From NCBI GenBank assembly GCA_013288205.1, contig JABDCH010000009.1:1-42710 (forward strand): DNA of 42,710 nucleotides. Reading direction: 5' to 3'. This document shows, in pieces, positions 18,993 through 27,920 of this stretch (its first letter is position 1; each line of letters opens with the position of its first letter). Source of the stretch: Bacteroidota bacterium. Its GTDB lineage: Bacteria > Bacteroidota > Bacteroidia > JABEUT01. A model generated the notes under the pieces. The model was not told where the DNA came from. It saw only the letters and a list, made by a program, of their open reading frames with translations, and did no database searches. The position numbers and the translations under genes are program-made.

Positions 18993-19976
18993 TTAAGGTT
19001 TTATTGTTGCCAACAGTTGCTCTGCATTTATGGTTTCGGCACACTTAAAATGCCCTTTAGGGCATGCTTTATACCCATGCAGTCCACAGGGGCGGCAATC
19101 AAGTACTTCTTTCGTTTCTACAATAAATGATTTATCGGATAAAGGGCCAAAGCCAAATGCCGGAATGGTGGAGCAAAAAACTGCCGTTACCGGTGCATTA
19201 ACAGCCGAAGCAATATGAAGAGGTGCCGAATCATTGGAGTAATTCATTACAGCATCCTTCATAAGCGCCGCAGATTGCAGAAAGGTAAGTTTTCCTGCAA
19301 GTGAAGCTATGTTTTTATTGTCGGACCTCGTAATTATTTGATTACACAAATCCTTGTCAGACGGGGCGCCCAAGAGATATATCTTGTATGTAGTAAGCTG
19401 ATTGATAAAATCAATCCATTTATGTGCAGGATATTGTTTTGTAAACCACACCGATGATGGGGCAATACATATATAAGGCGAAACTTTATATTGCTTAACG
19501 CTTTCAAAATTCTCTGATGAAGGGTATAAGCGAGGTTTTTCTAGATGTTCATTATCGGCAGACGAAATAAGTTCCAGATTCCGTTGCACTTCATGTTTAT
19601 TATCTCCAATAGTATGTTTTACTTTTTTCGTATAGCAAAATGAAAACGGGTTTTTATCGAATCCTATTTTTTCTTTAGCTCCTGAAAAGAAGGTGAGCAG
19701 ACCGGAACTTGCAAACCGCTGAAGATTAAAAATCTTATCATACTGCGAACGTCTTATCTCTTTTATTAGCCTAAAAAGGTTCCTATTCTTATTTGATTTT
19801 TTATCCCAAATAAGAATACTATTCAAAAACGGATGTCCGGCAAAAAGAGGTTCGTTTCCCTTACGAAGAAGAAAATCTATCGTTGCATCGGGATATAATC
19901 GATGTAATTTTTCTACCACGGGAGTAGCAAGCACCACATCACCAATAAATGCTGTTTGAATAATCAGAATCTTCAA
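18993..19976 (-). CDS. Glycosyltransferase family 9 (ADP-heptose:LPS heptosyltransferase type)
   Basis: 327 residues with the family 9 pattern: ILIIQTAFIGDVVLATPVVEKLHRLYPDATIDFLLRKG at the N-terminus (the GD of the first loop is the expected acceptor-side Asp), then AKEKIGFDKNP, and in the C-terminal half ICIAPSSVWFTKQYPAHKWIDFI, SLAGKLTFLQSAALMKDA and NDSAPLHIASAVNAPVTAVFCST. The last two match the ADP-heptose-binding D-SG-hHiA motif. A likely LPS core or other surface glycan transferase. Convergent with the HhH gene (11-bp gap). Confidence 0.88.
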   Translation of the reverse strand: MKILIIQTAFIGDVVLATPVVEKLHRLYPDATIDFLLRKGNEPLFAGHPFLNSILIWDKKSNKNRNLFRLIKEIRRSQYDKIFNLQRFASSGLLTFFSGAKEKIGFDKNPFSFCYTKKVKHTIGDNKHEVQRNLELISSADNEHLEKPRLYPSSENFESVKQYKVSPYICIAPSSVWFTKQYPAHKWIDFINQLTTYKIYLLGAPSDKDLCNQIITRSDNKNIASLAGKLTFLQSAALMKDAVMNYSNDSAPLHIASAVNAPVTAVFCSTIPAFGFGPLSDKSFIVETKEVLDCRPCGLHGYKACPKGHFKCAETINAEQLLATIKP

Positions 19977-20019
19977 GCCTCTGTATTAAAGTTGGAGCAT
20001 GAAGATACGTATAAATGCC

Positions 20020-20049
20020 AAAGCCCCGAAAAATTAATCCGGGGCCTTT
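20020..20049 (-). terminator. Hairpin terminator after the outer-membrane barrel gene at 20068
   Basis: AAAGCCCCG (20020-20028) pairs with CGGGGCCTTT (20040-20049) with one bulged base, 18 bases beyond the minus-strand stop at 20068. The T-run on that strand is short, so efficiency is uncertain. Confidence 0.6.
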
Positions 20050-20067
20050 AAGTGAGTACACATGTGA

Positions 20068-20937
20068 TCATTTTGGAGTGCTTGCTACAGAACCGCCTGC
20101 AAATGCAAAATGAACACCAACGCTAAAACCAATAGAACTAAAGGGTAAATAGATTTTAGCTGCCTGGGTTGGAGAGCCGGGCGCACTGTTAGTATTACTG
20201 GTTGTATAAGAACTCTCGTAATTAGTTTGTTTTTGAGATGTAGTGAGACCACCCAAACGGTCTGCACCATTAAATGTATCGGTAGTTATTAATTGTTCGT
20301 TCGGCGCCCAGTCTTCAAAATCTCCGGTAATTTCAGCGAAAACTCCAATTTTATCTGAGAGCATATACATAGCTCCCAAGCTACCGTCAAAGCCAATTAT
20401 TACATTACCGCTATAAGTATATATTATATCCGATGTATTGGTAACCGTACCTCCACCACCAATGGCTACTGTATGGGTTCCATTATCTTCTAAAGTAGCT
20501 GATGGAAAGCCTATAATCAGCCCGGTTATGGTGTAAATTTTTAGCTTGTCTGAACCTGTAATCAGCCGTATGGCAGGGGTAATGCCAAACACATTACCCT
20601 TCATAGTATAAATATCTGTTGAGGGGAAAGGGTCGGATGAAGTAGCCGTAGCGGTAATACTATTGTTGAATTTTTCAGAAAGCCCTAATTCAAGCCCGAT
20701 ATTATTTGTAATCATATACCCTCCGTATGCCCCCACTGACAAACCTGATCCAAGAGAATATGATTTACTGTTGGTAGTAGTTGAGCTTGCATCAGCGGTA
20801 GTATTTGAATAAAAAGGCTGTACTTGCGAGGGGAACCCGTAGCCCACTCCTACTCCTGCATAAATACCTTGGGCACTGGAATTTATTGCTGCAATAAAGC
20901 ACCCTGTGATGGCTGCAATAAAAGTTAGCTTTTTCAT
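20068..20937 (-). CDS. Outer-membrane beta-barrel protein (OmpA-like porin fold)
   Basis: About 289 residues from ATG 20937: MKKLTFIAAITGCFIAAINSSA is a classic signal peptide cut before QGIYAG. The mature protein alternates glycine and aromatic residues in strands such as YAGVGVGYGF, SVGAYGGYMITNNIGLELGLS, GNVFGITPAIRLITG, GNVIIGFDGSLGAMYML and IGFSVGVHFAFAGG, as in eight-stranded Bacteroidota barrels. Long Ser/Thr-rich loops separate the strands. The -7 element TAGCTTTG lies at 20965-20972. Function unknown; one of three adjacent barrels. Confidence 0.82.
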   Translation of the reverse strand: MKKLTFIAAITGCFIAAINSSAQGIYAGVGVGYGFPSQVQPFYSNTTADASSTTTNSKSYSLGSGLSVGAYGGYMITNNIGLELGLSEKFNNSITATATSSDPFPSTDIYTMKGNVFGITPAIRLITGSDKLKIYTITGLIIGFPSATLEDNGTHTVAIGGGGTVTNTSDIIYTYSGNVIIGFDGSLGAMYMLSDKIGVFAEITGDFEDWAPNEQLITTDTFNGADRLGGLTTSQKQTNYESSYTTSNTNSAPGSPTQAAKIYLPFSSIGFSVGVHFAFAGGSVASTPK

Positions 20938-20964
20938 AGCGTTAGGTTTATTGGTTAATAAATC

Positions 20965-20972
20965 CAAAGCTA
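20965..20972 (-). promoter_or_regulatory. -7 promoter element for the barrel gene at 20068
   Basis: Minus-strand TAGCTTTG, an exact TAnnTTTG match, 28 bases before the ATG at 20937. It supports that ATG over the upstream one at 20967. Confidence 0.45.
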
Positions 20973-21027
20973 TCGGGTAAAAAGCAGGTAACCTGAAAAT
21001 TTCGACAAACGCTGCTAATTAAAAGGT

Positions 21028-21053
21028 AAATCGCCGTGATAAGGCGGGGATTT
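21028..21053 (-). terminator. Imperfect hairpin terminator after the barrel gene at 21072
   Basis: Minus-strand AAATCCCCGCC (21053-21043) can pair with GGCGATTT (21035-21028) with two unpaired bases. The sequence is a decayed version of the perfect hairpin at 22104-22133. Confidence 0.6.
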
Positions 21054-21071
21054 TATAAAATAATAAATCGC

Positions 21072-21941
21072 TTAGAGGTCAATGGAAGCACCCGTTGTAA
21101 TTTGCAATAGCCCCATTGACATAGTTTTTGCAACGTTATAGTTTTGTGTCAGCGTACTGAAAATTGTATATCCGCCCAATGTTTGCGTTTGAGTGTTTAC
21201 AATATTATAGGTTGGATAACTAAAGCTGGACCCGGTATAGCCAACATTAAGATGGATTCCAATTATCTTGATAAGCATGTATTCAATACCTGCATTAATA
21301 TTGTATCCAAAGACGCTACCTGATGAAATAGTATATGTTTGTGTACCACTTTCACTGAGGCCAGGGATATGGCCTGAGTAGCTATAGTCACCAGTCAAGG
21401 TAGGATAGCTACCGGTAACCAATCCTGCCAATATCTGTCCCTCTATTCGGAGCTTACCACTGACAGGTAGTTTTAAGCACGGACCAAGCATATATTGTCC
21501 AATATAATAGCTCTTGCCGGCTGTCCACGTATAAGTATATGAAGAAGCTCCGGGAGAGCTTTCATTCCATATTTTGGTATAAATACTATTGTAGGTAGCT
21601 ATGTCGTATGAATTCATGGTACCTCCCACCATTAGTTTAATTCCTATCGGCCCTACAATCATATATTGGCCATACACATTAAAACTAAATCCGGTTTTTG
21701 CAAAACCATTTAATTGGTTGGTATCATTCGCATTATATCCTTTTGGATAAGTACTATTTTTTCTTGTGGTGTAATGAGATAAAGGTAATTGTGTAGAATC
21801 GTGTTTTGCATAATCACCCATTGGTATCCCTTGGCCTATATTCACACCGAAACTAAATTTGCTCTGTGCATTAGCCGAATTGGCTCCTGTATATAACACG
21901 CCGGCAGTAATTAATATAGAAATTAAAATTAATTTTCTCAT
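21072..21941 (-). CDS. Outer-membrane beta-barrel protein
   Basis: 289 residues. MRKLILISILITAGVLYTGANSANAQ is a signal peptide cut after the Ala before Gln. Mature strands include SFGVNIGQGIPMGDYA, FSFNVYGQYMIVGPIGIKLMVGGTMNS, YYIGQYMLGPCLKLP, LRIEGQILAGLVTG, and SVFGYNINAGIEYMLIKIIGIHLNVGYTGSSF. The motif NxGIEYML-IGIHLNVGY is the usual Bacteroidota OMP_b-brl type hairpin near the end. No promoter matching TAnnTTTG exactly was seen upstream. Function unknown. Confidence 0.8.
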   Translation of the reverse strand: MRKLILISILITAGVLYTGANSANAQSKFSFGVNIGQGIPMGDYAKHDSTQLPLSHYTTRKNSTYPKGYNANDTNQLNGFAKTGFSFNVYGQYMIVGPIGIKLMVGGTMNSYDIATYNSIYTKIWNESSPGASSYTYTWTAGKSYYIGQYMLGPCLKLPVSGKLRIEGQILAGLVTGSYPTLTGDYSYSGHIPGLSESGTQTYTISSGSVFGYNINAGIEYMLIKIIGIHLNVGYTGSSFSYPTYNIVNTQTQTLGGYTIFSTLTQNYNVAKTMSMGLLQITTGASIDL

Positions 21942-22103
21942 GATCTTATTACTTGAAAATAATAGGGAATAAAAGTAATTTATATTTTGAGTTTATTTAT
22001 AAACACTAGAACATCTTATTGTTGCCTTTTTATTAATAATAAGAATACATTAAAATAATAAAAAGTATAATTATTGAATATACGGAGTTCTCCTTATTAA
22101 AAC

Positions 22104-22133
22104 ACAAATCCCCGCCTTAAGGCGGGGATTTGT
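22104..22133 (-). terminator. Perfect hairpin terminator after the barrel gene at 22160
   Basis: A 15-bp perfect palindrome with the core AAATCCCCGCC and its complement centred on TTAA at 22117-22120, 26 bases past the minus-strand stop. Related in sequence to the hairpin at 21028-21053. Confidence 0.85.
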
Positions 22134-22159
22134 AATAAAAGAACACTTATTGAATGCTC

Positions 22160-22879
22160 TTATATTTTGAAAGTCAATCCTACGTTGAGAAGATTAACTC
22201 CATAGTTTGTGCAGTATGCAAGTTCGCCAAATGCACCAATATGGCTGCTAAAATAATATCTAGCTCCTGCCTGAACTCCTAAAGCAATACCAGTACCACT
22301 AACAGATAAATCACCTCCATCAGGGTTGCTCGAAGAAAAGGTAAACGATCCGGTTACGTAACCAATAGTTGCTCCAATATAAGGATCAAAATTAGAACCT
22401 GCCGCAAAGTGATAGGTTACACGAGCTGCAATAGTTATCAAGGTTACAGCAAATTTGTCCGTATAGCTTGCAGTAGAAAAGGTTGGCAACCCCGTGTTCG
22501 GATCAAATCCTGTCTCAACAGTCTGAGTATATGTATCACTGAATGTAGCACTTTGATAATCAAAAATGAGACCATATCCCCAATGTTCATTTTTAGCGCG
22601 TTCCCAAGTGAGCCTGATACCAGGAGAAGCACTACCTGAATATGATGAGCCGGTAAATGCAACGGAATTAACAATACTGGTTCCTCCCGATAAGCCTCCT
22701 GCAAAACCAACTCCAAGATCAAATATATTATTCCCTTCATCAAAAGCTCCGTCACCTGAACTACTGGACTCACTACTGCTGCTGTGACTGCTGCTATTGT
22801 GGAATTGTGCATGTGTAACACTACTGAAGCAAATAAATGCTCCTGCTAGTAAAGTTGATAATAATGTTTTCGCTTTCAT
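22160..22879 (-). CDS. Outer-membrane beta-barrel protein with Ser-rich N-terminal linker
   Basis: 239 residues. Signal peptide MKAKTLLSTLLAGAFICFSS, cut after THA before QFHNS. A Ser/His/Gly stretch follows (residues ~25-45), then a barrel: IFDLGVGFAGGLSGGTSIV, GIRLTWERAKNEHWGYGLIFDYQSA, FAVTLITIAARVTYHF, FDPYIGATIGYVTGSFTF, GIALGVQAGARYYFSSHIGAFGELAYC, and the final NLLNVGLTFKI, which ends in a hydrophobic strand as typical for barrel assembly. A good promoter lies upstream (22910-22939). Function unknown. Confidence 0.82.
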   Translation of the reverse strand: MKAKTLLSTLLAGAFICFSSVTHAQFHNSSSHSSSSESSSSGDGAFDEGNNIFDLGVGFAGGLSGGTSIVNSVAFTGSSYSGSASPGIRLTWERAKNEHWGYGLIFDYQSATFSDTYTQTVETGFDPNTGLPTFSTASYTDKFAVTLITIAARVTYHFAAGSNFDPYIGATIGYVTGSFTFSSSNPDGGDLSVSGTGIALGVQAGARYYFSSHIGAFGELAYCTNYGVNLLNVGLTFKI

Positions 22880-22909
22880 AATTGTGTATGTTTAGTTGTT
22901 TATGGGAGA

Positions 22910-22939
22910 CAAAACTAAAAGATTTTTTTTAATAACAAA
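22910..22939 (-). promoter_or_regulatory. Complete Bacteroidota promoter of the barrel gene at 22160
   Basis: Minus strand TTTG (22939-22936), spacer of 18, then TAGTTTTG (22917-22910). Both boxes and spacing fit TTTG-N19-TAnnTTTG. Predicted leader about 27 bases. Confidence 0.65.
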
Positions 22940-22993
22940 CAATACAATACTTTTTATAGTTTATTCCACATAGTGTCCATTTTTTGCAAAAAG

Positions 22994-23023
22994 AAAGGGC
23001 CCTCCAATTTTGGAGAGCCCTTT
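22994..23023 (-). terminator. Terminator of the groES-groEL operon
   Basis: AAAGGGC-C-CTCCAA pairs with TTGGAG-A-GCCCTTT around a 2-base turn with one mismatch. It lies 21 bases after the groEL stop and on the minus strand is followed by CTTTTTGC. Confidence 0.85.
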
Positions 23024-23043
23024 TATAAATAAGGCCTGATTTT

Positions 23044-24678
23044 TTACATCATATCGCCGCCCATGCCGCCCATTGGTGGCATAGAAGGCTTATCCTTTTC
23101 TTTTTCTTCAGCTAACACACATTCGGTAGTGAGGATCATACCGGCAATAGATGCGGCATTTTCAAGCGCTACACGGGTAACCTTGGTAGGATCAATTACA
23201 CCTGCACCAATTAAGTTCTCATACTTTTCAGTGCGTGCATTGAAACCGAAATCAGCTTTGCCTTCTTTTACTTTTTGTACTACTACGGAACCATCTAATG
23301 AACCGGAGTTAGCTACAATTTGACGAAGAGGTTCTTCTAAAGCACGTCTGATAATAGCGATACCGGTGTTTTCATCATCATTGTCTCCCTTGAGCTTACT
23401 GATAGTTTCAACCGCACGGATATAAGCAACACCGCCACCGGCTACAATACCTTCTTCAACCGCAGCACGGGTTGCATGAAGAGCATCGTCAACACGGTCT
23501 TTCTTTTCTTTCATTTCCACTTCGGTAGCTGCGCCAATATATAATACGGCAACACCGCCGGCTAACTTAGCCAAACGTTCTTGCAGTTTTTCTTTATCAT
23601 AATCAGATGTGGTATTTTCAATTTGCGCCTTGATTTGATTCACGCGAGCTGTAATATCAGCTTTCTTTCCTGCACCGCCTACTATGGTTGTATTGTCCTT
23701 GTCAATGGTAATTTTTTCAGCACTACCGAGGTAAGAAAGGTCAGCATTTTCCAATTTGTATCCGCCTTCTTCCGAAATAAATACGCCTTTGGTTAAAATG
23801 GCAATATCTTCTAACATAGACTTTCTTCTGTCACCAAAGCCAGGAGCCTTAACAGCAGCAATTTTTAATGAGCCGCGAATTTTATTTACTACAAGAGTAG
23901 CTAATGCTTCTCCATCAATATCTTCAGCGATAATGAGGAGAGGACGTCCGGTTTGTACTGATTTTTCAAGAATAGGAAGCAATTCCTTCATATTGGAAAG
24001 CTTCTTTTCATAGATCAGTATATATGGATTCTCAAGTACAGCTTCCATTTTTTCTGCGTTGGTAACAAAGTAAGGAGAGATGTACCCCCTGTCAAATTGC
24101 ATACCTTCCACAATTTCAACAGTAGTTTCAGTTCCACGAGCTTCTTCCACTGTAATAACACCTTCTTTTTTCACCTTTGCCATAGCGTCGGCAATCAGTT
24201 TTCCGATAGTATTATCGTTGTTTGCTGAAATGGTAGCTACTTGTTCAATTTTGCTGTTATCATCCCCAACTGATTTGGATTGTTTTTTCAAATCGGCAAC
24301 AATAGCCTCAACAGCTTTGTCAATTCCTCTTTTTAAATCCATTGGGTTAGCGCCTGCAGTTACGTTTTTCATTCCTGCAGTTAAGATAGCTTGTGCTAAT
24401 ACGGTTGCAGTAGTAGTTCCGTCACCGGCAATATCTGCAGTTTTAGATGCAACTTCTTTTAGTAACTGAGCTCCCATGTTTTGTACCGGGTCAGCCAATT
24501 CAATTTCTTTTGCTACCGTAACCCCGTCTTTGGTAATAATGGGGGCTCCGAATTTCTTATCAATAATTACGTTACGTCCTTTAGGACCTAAGGTTACTTT
24601 TACCGCGTCGGCAAGGGCATCGGCACCCTTTTTTATTGCATCGCGGGCTTTCAGATCGAATATTATGTCTTTAGCCAT
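23044..24678 (-). CDS. groEL: Chaperonin GroEL (60 kDa)
   Basis: 544 residues; forms the double-ring folding machine with GroES. Diagnostic blocks: [33 protein letters not shown], the ATP loop [22 protein letters not shown]-type [28 protein letters not shown] in the apical region, [20 protein letters not shown], and [16 protein letters not shown]. The C-terminus carries the GGM-rich tail [12 protein letters not shown]. It follows groES by 70 bp and has its own terminator. Confidence 0.98.
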   Translation of the reverse strand: MAKDIIFDLKARDAIKKGADALADAVKVTLGPKGRNVIIDKKFGAPIITKDGVTVAKEIELADPVQNMGAQLLKEVASKTADIAGDGTTTATVLAQAILTAGMKNVTAGANPMDLKRGIDKAVEAIVADLKKQSKSVGDDNSKIEQVATISANNDNTIGKLIADAMAKVKKEGVITVEEARGTETTVEIVEGMQFDRGYISPYFVTNAEKMEAVLENPYILIYEKKLSNMKELLPILEKSVQTGRPLLIIAEDIDGEALATLVVNKIRGSLKIAAVKAPGFGDRRKSMLEDIAILTKGVFISEEGGYKLENADLSYLGSAEKITIDKDNTTIVGGAGKKADITARVNQIKAQIENTTSDYDKEKLQERLAKLAGGVAVLYIGAATEVEMKEKKDRVDDALHATRAAVEEGIVAGGGVAYIRAVETISKLKGDNDDENTGIAIIRRALEEPLRQIVANSGSLDGSVVVQKVKEGKADFGFNARTEKYENLIGAGVIDPTKVTRVALENAASIAGMILTTECVLAEEKEKDKPSMPPMGGMGGDMM

Positions 24679-24748
24679 TTTATTTTTCGTGTTAGTTGTT
24701 AATTGTTATAATTAAATGTGAATTCTTTTCTTAATCCAACATTATTTA

Positions 24749-25036
24749 TTATTCAAAATACCCCAGGAGGTCGTCCTGGCGCATTATTTGATATTCCTTT
24801 CCTTCGATGGTAATTTCGGTACCTGAATATTTACCATACAGAACCTTATCGCCTGCCTTTACAGTCATAGGCTCATCCTTCTTTTTGCCGGGACCTACGG
24901 CCACAATAATTCCTCTTTGTGGTTTTTCTTTTGCAGAATCAGGAATAATAATTCCACCTGCTGTCTTTTCTTCTGCCTCAGCAACTTCCACTAAAACGCG
25001 GTCGCCCTGGGGTACAAAATTCACTTTCTTTGCCAT
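24749..25036 (-). CDS. groES: Co-chaperonin GroES
   Basis: 95 residues, the standard size. It shows [45 protein letters not shown], including the mobile loop that docks on GroEL, and [17 protein letters not shown] near the end. First gene of the groES-groEL operon. I saw no CIRCE repeat and no exact TAnnTTTG in the 166 bp upstream, so control of this heat-shock operon is not evident from the sequence. Confidence 0.97.
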   Translation of the reverse strand: MAKKVNFVPQGDRVLVEVAEAEEKTAGGIIIPDSAKEKPQRGIIVAVGPGKKKDEPMTVKAGDKVLYGKYSGTEITIEGKEYQIMRQDDLLGYFE

Positions 25037-25203
25037 GGTTTATTTTAATTAGTAAATTAATGATTTAAAAAATCTTTCATTCTCCCATTTATCAAATCCC
25101 GTGCCAAACTTTTGAATTGACAATTTTTCAGTACTATTTTTGACAACTTTGGACTAACAGGCCCCGAAAATAGAAAATTGCAGGCTAAGTAATATCTCTA
25201 AGC

Positions 25204-26313
25204 TTATAGTGATAGCCATTTATTACCAATCCATTCAGCTATGTATGAAGAATCTCTGTTTTGAGGAGGTATGGTTTTAATGAATATTGAGTAGAGGTTG
25301 TTATTATAATTAATTAATGCAAAGGAGGCATTGTTATAACTGGAACCTAACGCTGACCAATTTGAGCCATTCCATTCATTTACTCCCCAAAAAGTTGAAA
25401 ATAATCCACCGGCAACAAGATTATTATTAAAAGTTGTAAGTGTTAATATGTCGCTAGTTGCAGTTGAACCCAAAGCAGACCATGTGGTATCATTCCATTG
25501 AGCAATTGAATTGGCTGATATTCCACCGGCAGTAGTATAGTATCCACCTGCATATAAATTACCATTCCAAACGGTAAATGCTCCAACGGAATTATCAGGA
25601 CCAGGTGCATTCATTCCTGAACCAAGAGAAGACCAAACAGTGTCATTCCATTTGGCTATGTTGTTAACAGAAATAAACCCATTTGCCCATTGAAATCCAC
25701 CTCCAACATAAAGTGCCCCATTATAAACCATTAAAGATGAAACTACACCCGATGCACCTACATTTACAGATAATCCATTATCTACAGAAGACCAAACAGT
25801 GTCATTCCAACTAGCTATTGCCAATGAATGTTTTGTATTTATACTGTAGAAATCTCCACCCACATAAAGCTTTCCATGATAAACGGCCATTGTATTTATA
25901 GTTGCGCCACCATATCCACTTAGTGCACCTGGGATTGTATCCCAAACTGAACCATTCCACCGCGCAAATTGATGTAAGGAGCTACTGCCTGGCATTGTGA
26001 ATCCCCCTGATGCAATTAGCTTGCCGTTATAAACGCCTAAAGCATCAACGCTTCCGTTTAACCCGGAACCCAAGGCCGACCATGAGGTACCATTCCATTG
26101 TGCAATATTATTAAAAGGCGCCCCGCCAATATTTGTAAATTGTCCACCGACAATAAGATTTCCATTATAAACCACTAGGGAAGACATAAAAGGATAGGTT
26201 ACAGATTTAGTCGGATTAGTTGCCGGTGGTGTCTTCGTTTTTTCGCAAGAAATTATATAGACACTAAAAAATAAAAAAACGATAGGTTTAATTAGCCTCT
26301 TTATCCTTTCCAT
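25204..26313 (-). CDS. Lipoprotein with beta-propeller-like repeats
   Basis: 369 residues. N-terminus MERIKRLIKPIVFLFFSVY with lipobox IISC places the acylated Cys near residue 23. The rest is about seven repeats of ~45-50 residues with the recurring pattern W-N-G-T-x-W-S-A-L-G-S-G followed by V-Y-N-G-x-L-Y-V-G-G-x-F and then I-A-x-W-N. This is a repeat type resembling Kelch or other propeller blades found in secreted Bacteroidota proteins. The -7 element TATCTTTG at 26319-26326 ends only 6 bp before the ATG, suggesting a leaderless or almost leaderless message. Binding partner unknown. Confidence 0.8.
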   Translation of the reverse strand: MERIKRLIKPIVFLFFSVYIISCEKTKTPPATNPTKSVTYPFMSSLVVYNGNLIVGGQFTNIGGAPFNNIAQWNGTSWSALGSGLNGSVDALGVYNGKLIASGGFTMPGSSSLHQFARWNGSVWDTIPGALSGYGGATINTMAVYHGKLYVGGDFYSINTKHSLAIASWNDTVWSSVDNGLSVNVGASGVVSSLMVYNGALYVGGGFQWANGFISVNNIAKWNDTVWSSLGSGMNAPGPDNSVGAFTVWNGNLYAGGYYTTAGGISANSIAQWNDTTWSALGSTATSDILTLTTFNNNLVAGGLFSTFWGVNEWNGSNWSALGSSYNNASFALINYNNNLYSIFIKTIPPQNRDSSYIAEWIGNKWLSL

Positions 26314-26318
26314 AATAA

Positions 26319-26326
26319 CAAAGATA
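26319..26326 (-). promoter_or_regulatory. -7 element almost touching the start codon
   Basis: Minus-strand TATCTTTG, an exact match, ends at 26319 while the ATG occupies 26313-26311. Transcription would start at or next to the ATG. Confidence 0.5.
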
Positions 26327-26348
26327 GTAAGTTTTAATCCAAAATTTA

Positions 26349-27623
26349 TTATAGGGTTGGTAGCACCTTTGCTTTTGCCTCACCAAAACCAATTCGTATG
26401 TTATCTTTTTGGCAATAGCCTTTTATGATAACAGTATCGCCATCTTGTAAAAATTTGCGTTCCTGGCCATTGGGTAAAATAATTGGTTTTGAGCCATTCC
26501 ACGTAAGTTCCATCATAGAGCCAAACGAATCGGGCGTTGGACCACTGATAGTTCCTGAAGCCATTAAATCACCTATATTAATATTACAACCATTTATGGT
26601 GTGATGAGCCAATTGTTGATCCATAGTCCAATACAAATACTTATAGTTGGAAGTACATATTTTCATGGCTTCGGAATTTTCTGCCTGTAGCCATACCTCT
26701 AGTGTAATATCAAATGAACAGTCTTCACGTGACCGTTCTAAATAGGGCAATACTTCCGGGTTCTGCTCGGGGGCCTTAATGCGGAAAGGCTCAAGGGCCT
26801 CCGTGCTAATAATCCAAGGGGAGATAGTGGAAGCAAAATTCTTGGCTAAAAATGGTCCAAGGGGAACATATTCCCAACGCTGAATGTCACGGGCCGACCA
26901 GTCATTAAACAAGGTCATACCGAAAATATAATCATCGGCTTTGGAGGTTGGTACGCTTTGTCCTAAAGTGGTTGATTTGCCAATTACAAAGGCCATTTCC
27001 AACTCAAAATCCATGGCTTTTGAAGGTGAAAATGAAGGTTCATTAATTCCGGGAGGGGTTACCTGCCCTTTTGGACGATGAAAATCATGCCCTGAAACGA
27101 TAATAGAAGAAGCCCTTCCGTGATAAGCTACCGGCAAATGTAACCAGTTGGGTAGCAAAGCATTTTTGGGGTCGCGAATCATAAGGCCTATATTGGTGGC
27201 ATGTTCCTTGCTTGAATAAAAGTCAGTATAGTCACCCACCTGAACTGGCATAAGCATCTCTACATCAGATGATTTAAAAAGCGATTGTACTACAACATCC
27301 TTATTATCTCTCAACTCCGGATTATCGCGGGTTAATAATACCATAAGACGTTGACGAACAAGCTTCCAAACCGGTTTACCAAGAGCCATAAAATCATTCA
27401 AGCTGGTCTTTTCAAAAATGCCGACTGGCAATGCAATTTCTTTAAAATATGCTAACCTATGAAGGACTGAAAGATCTAGCACATACTGACCAATAGCAGT
27501 TGTAGCAGAAATGGTGCCATTTTTATGTTTTATAATCCCAAGGGGTAGGTTGTAAATAGGGAAATCAGAATTAGCAGGAATTTCTACCCACGAATCGAGC
27601 TTAAAATCAGTTGTTGCTTGCAT
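26349..27623 (-). CDS. fahA: Fumarylacetoacetase
   Basis: 424 residues, close to the usual ~420. Splits fumarylacetoacetate to fumarate and acetoacetate, the last step of tyrosine breakdown. The N-terminal SH3-like domain (SDFPIYNLPLGIIKH, GQYVLDLS) precedes the catalytic domain: DYTDFYSSKEHATNIGLMIR, LPVAYHGRASSIIVSG, PSFSPSKAMDFELEMAFVIGK, MTLFNDWSARDIQRWEYVPLGPFLAKNFASTISPW, and HTINGCNINIGDLMASGTISGPTPDSFGSMMEL. No other homogentisate-pathway gene is next to it. A minus-strand TAATTTCG lies 17 bp upstream. Confidence 0.95.
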   Translation of the reverse strand: MQATTDFKLDSWVEIPANSDFPIYNLPLGIIKHKNGTISATTAIGQYVLDLSVLHRLAYFKEIALPVGIFEKTSLNDFMALGKPVWKLVRQRLMVLLTRDNPELRDNKDVVVQSLFKSSDVEMLMPVQVGDYTDFYSSKEHATNIGLMIRDPKNALLPNWLHLPVAYHGRASSIIVSGHDFHRPKGQVTPPGINEPSFSPSKAMDFELEMAFVIGKSTTLGQSVPTSKADDYIFGMTLFNDWSARDIQRWEYVPLGPFLAKNFASTISPWIISTEALEPFRIKAPEQNPEVLPYLERSREDCSFDITLEVWLQAENSEAMKICTSNYKYLYWTMDQQLAHHTINGCNINIGDLMASGTISGPTPDSFGSMMELTWNGSKPIILPNGQERKFLQDGDTVIIKGYCQKDNIRIGFGEAKAKVLPTL

Positions 27624-27920
27624 ATTTTCATTAAAACGACGAAATTACGGTTATTATTAAAACCCTGTGTTTTTAATCCCTTTATCCTGATTAAAATGAC
27701 TTTTACACATCTTTCTATGTAATTTCCTCGTCATTATTCCATAAGAGTCATATTGCCATACATGTAACAAATTGATAATAAGCAGCATTAGTTAAATAAC
27801 TGTTATTTTATTGTTATTTGCCAATTTAAACTGAATTACATGAGCTATATCAGTATACTTCCGTAAATATGTATATACTTTCGCACGCTGATGATTTTTA
27901 CCCCCATGAGCATAATTTAA
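27624..27920. other. Divergent intergenic region, fahA/asnB
   Basis: About 300 bp, very AT-rich, with no coding potential and no strong hairpin. Two near-miss -7 boxes with C in place of the third T were seen: TAATTTCG on the minus strand (27647-27640) toward fahA and TACTTTCG on the plus strand (27876-27883) toward asnB. Confidence 0.5.

Noticed and set aside
22409-24715. Long plus-strand open frames opposite a barrel gene and groEL
   Set aside because: Antisense shadows caused by the codon bias of the real minus-strand genes.
25037-25203. CIRCE (HrcA) operator before groES
   Set aside because: No TTAGCACTC-N9-GAGTGCTAA-like inverted repeat was found in the upstream region.
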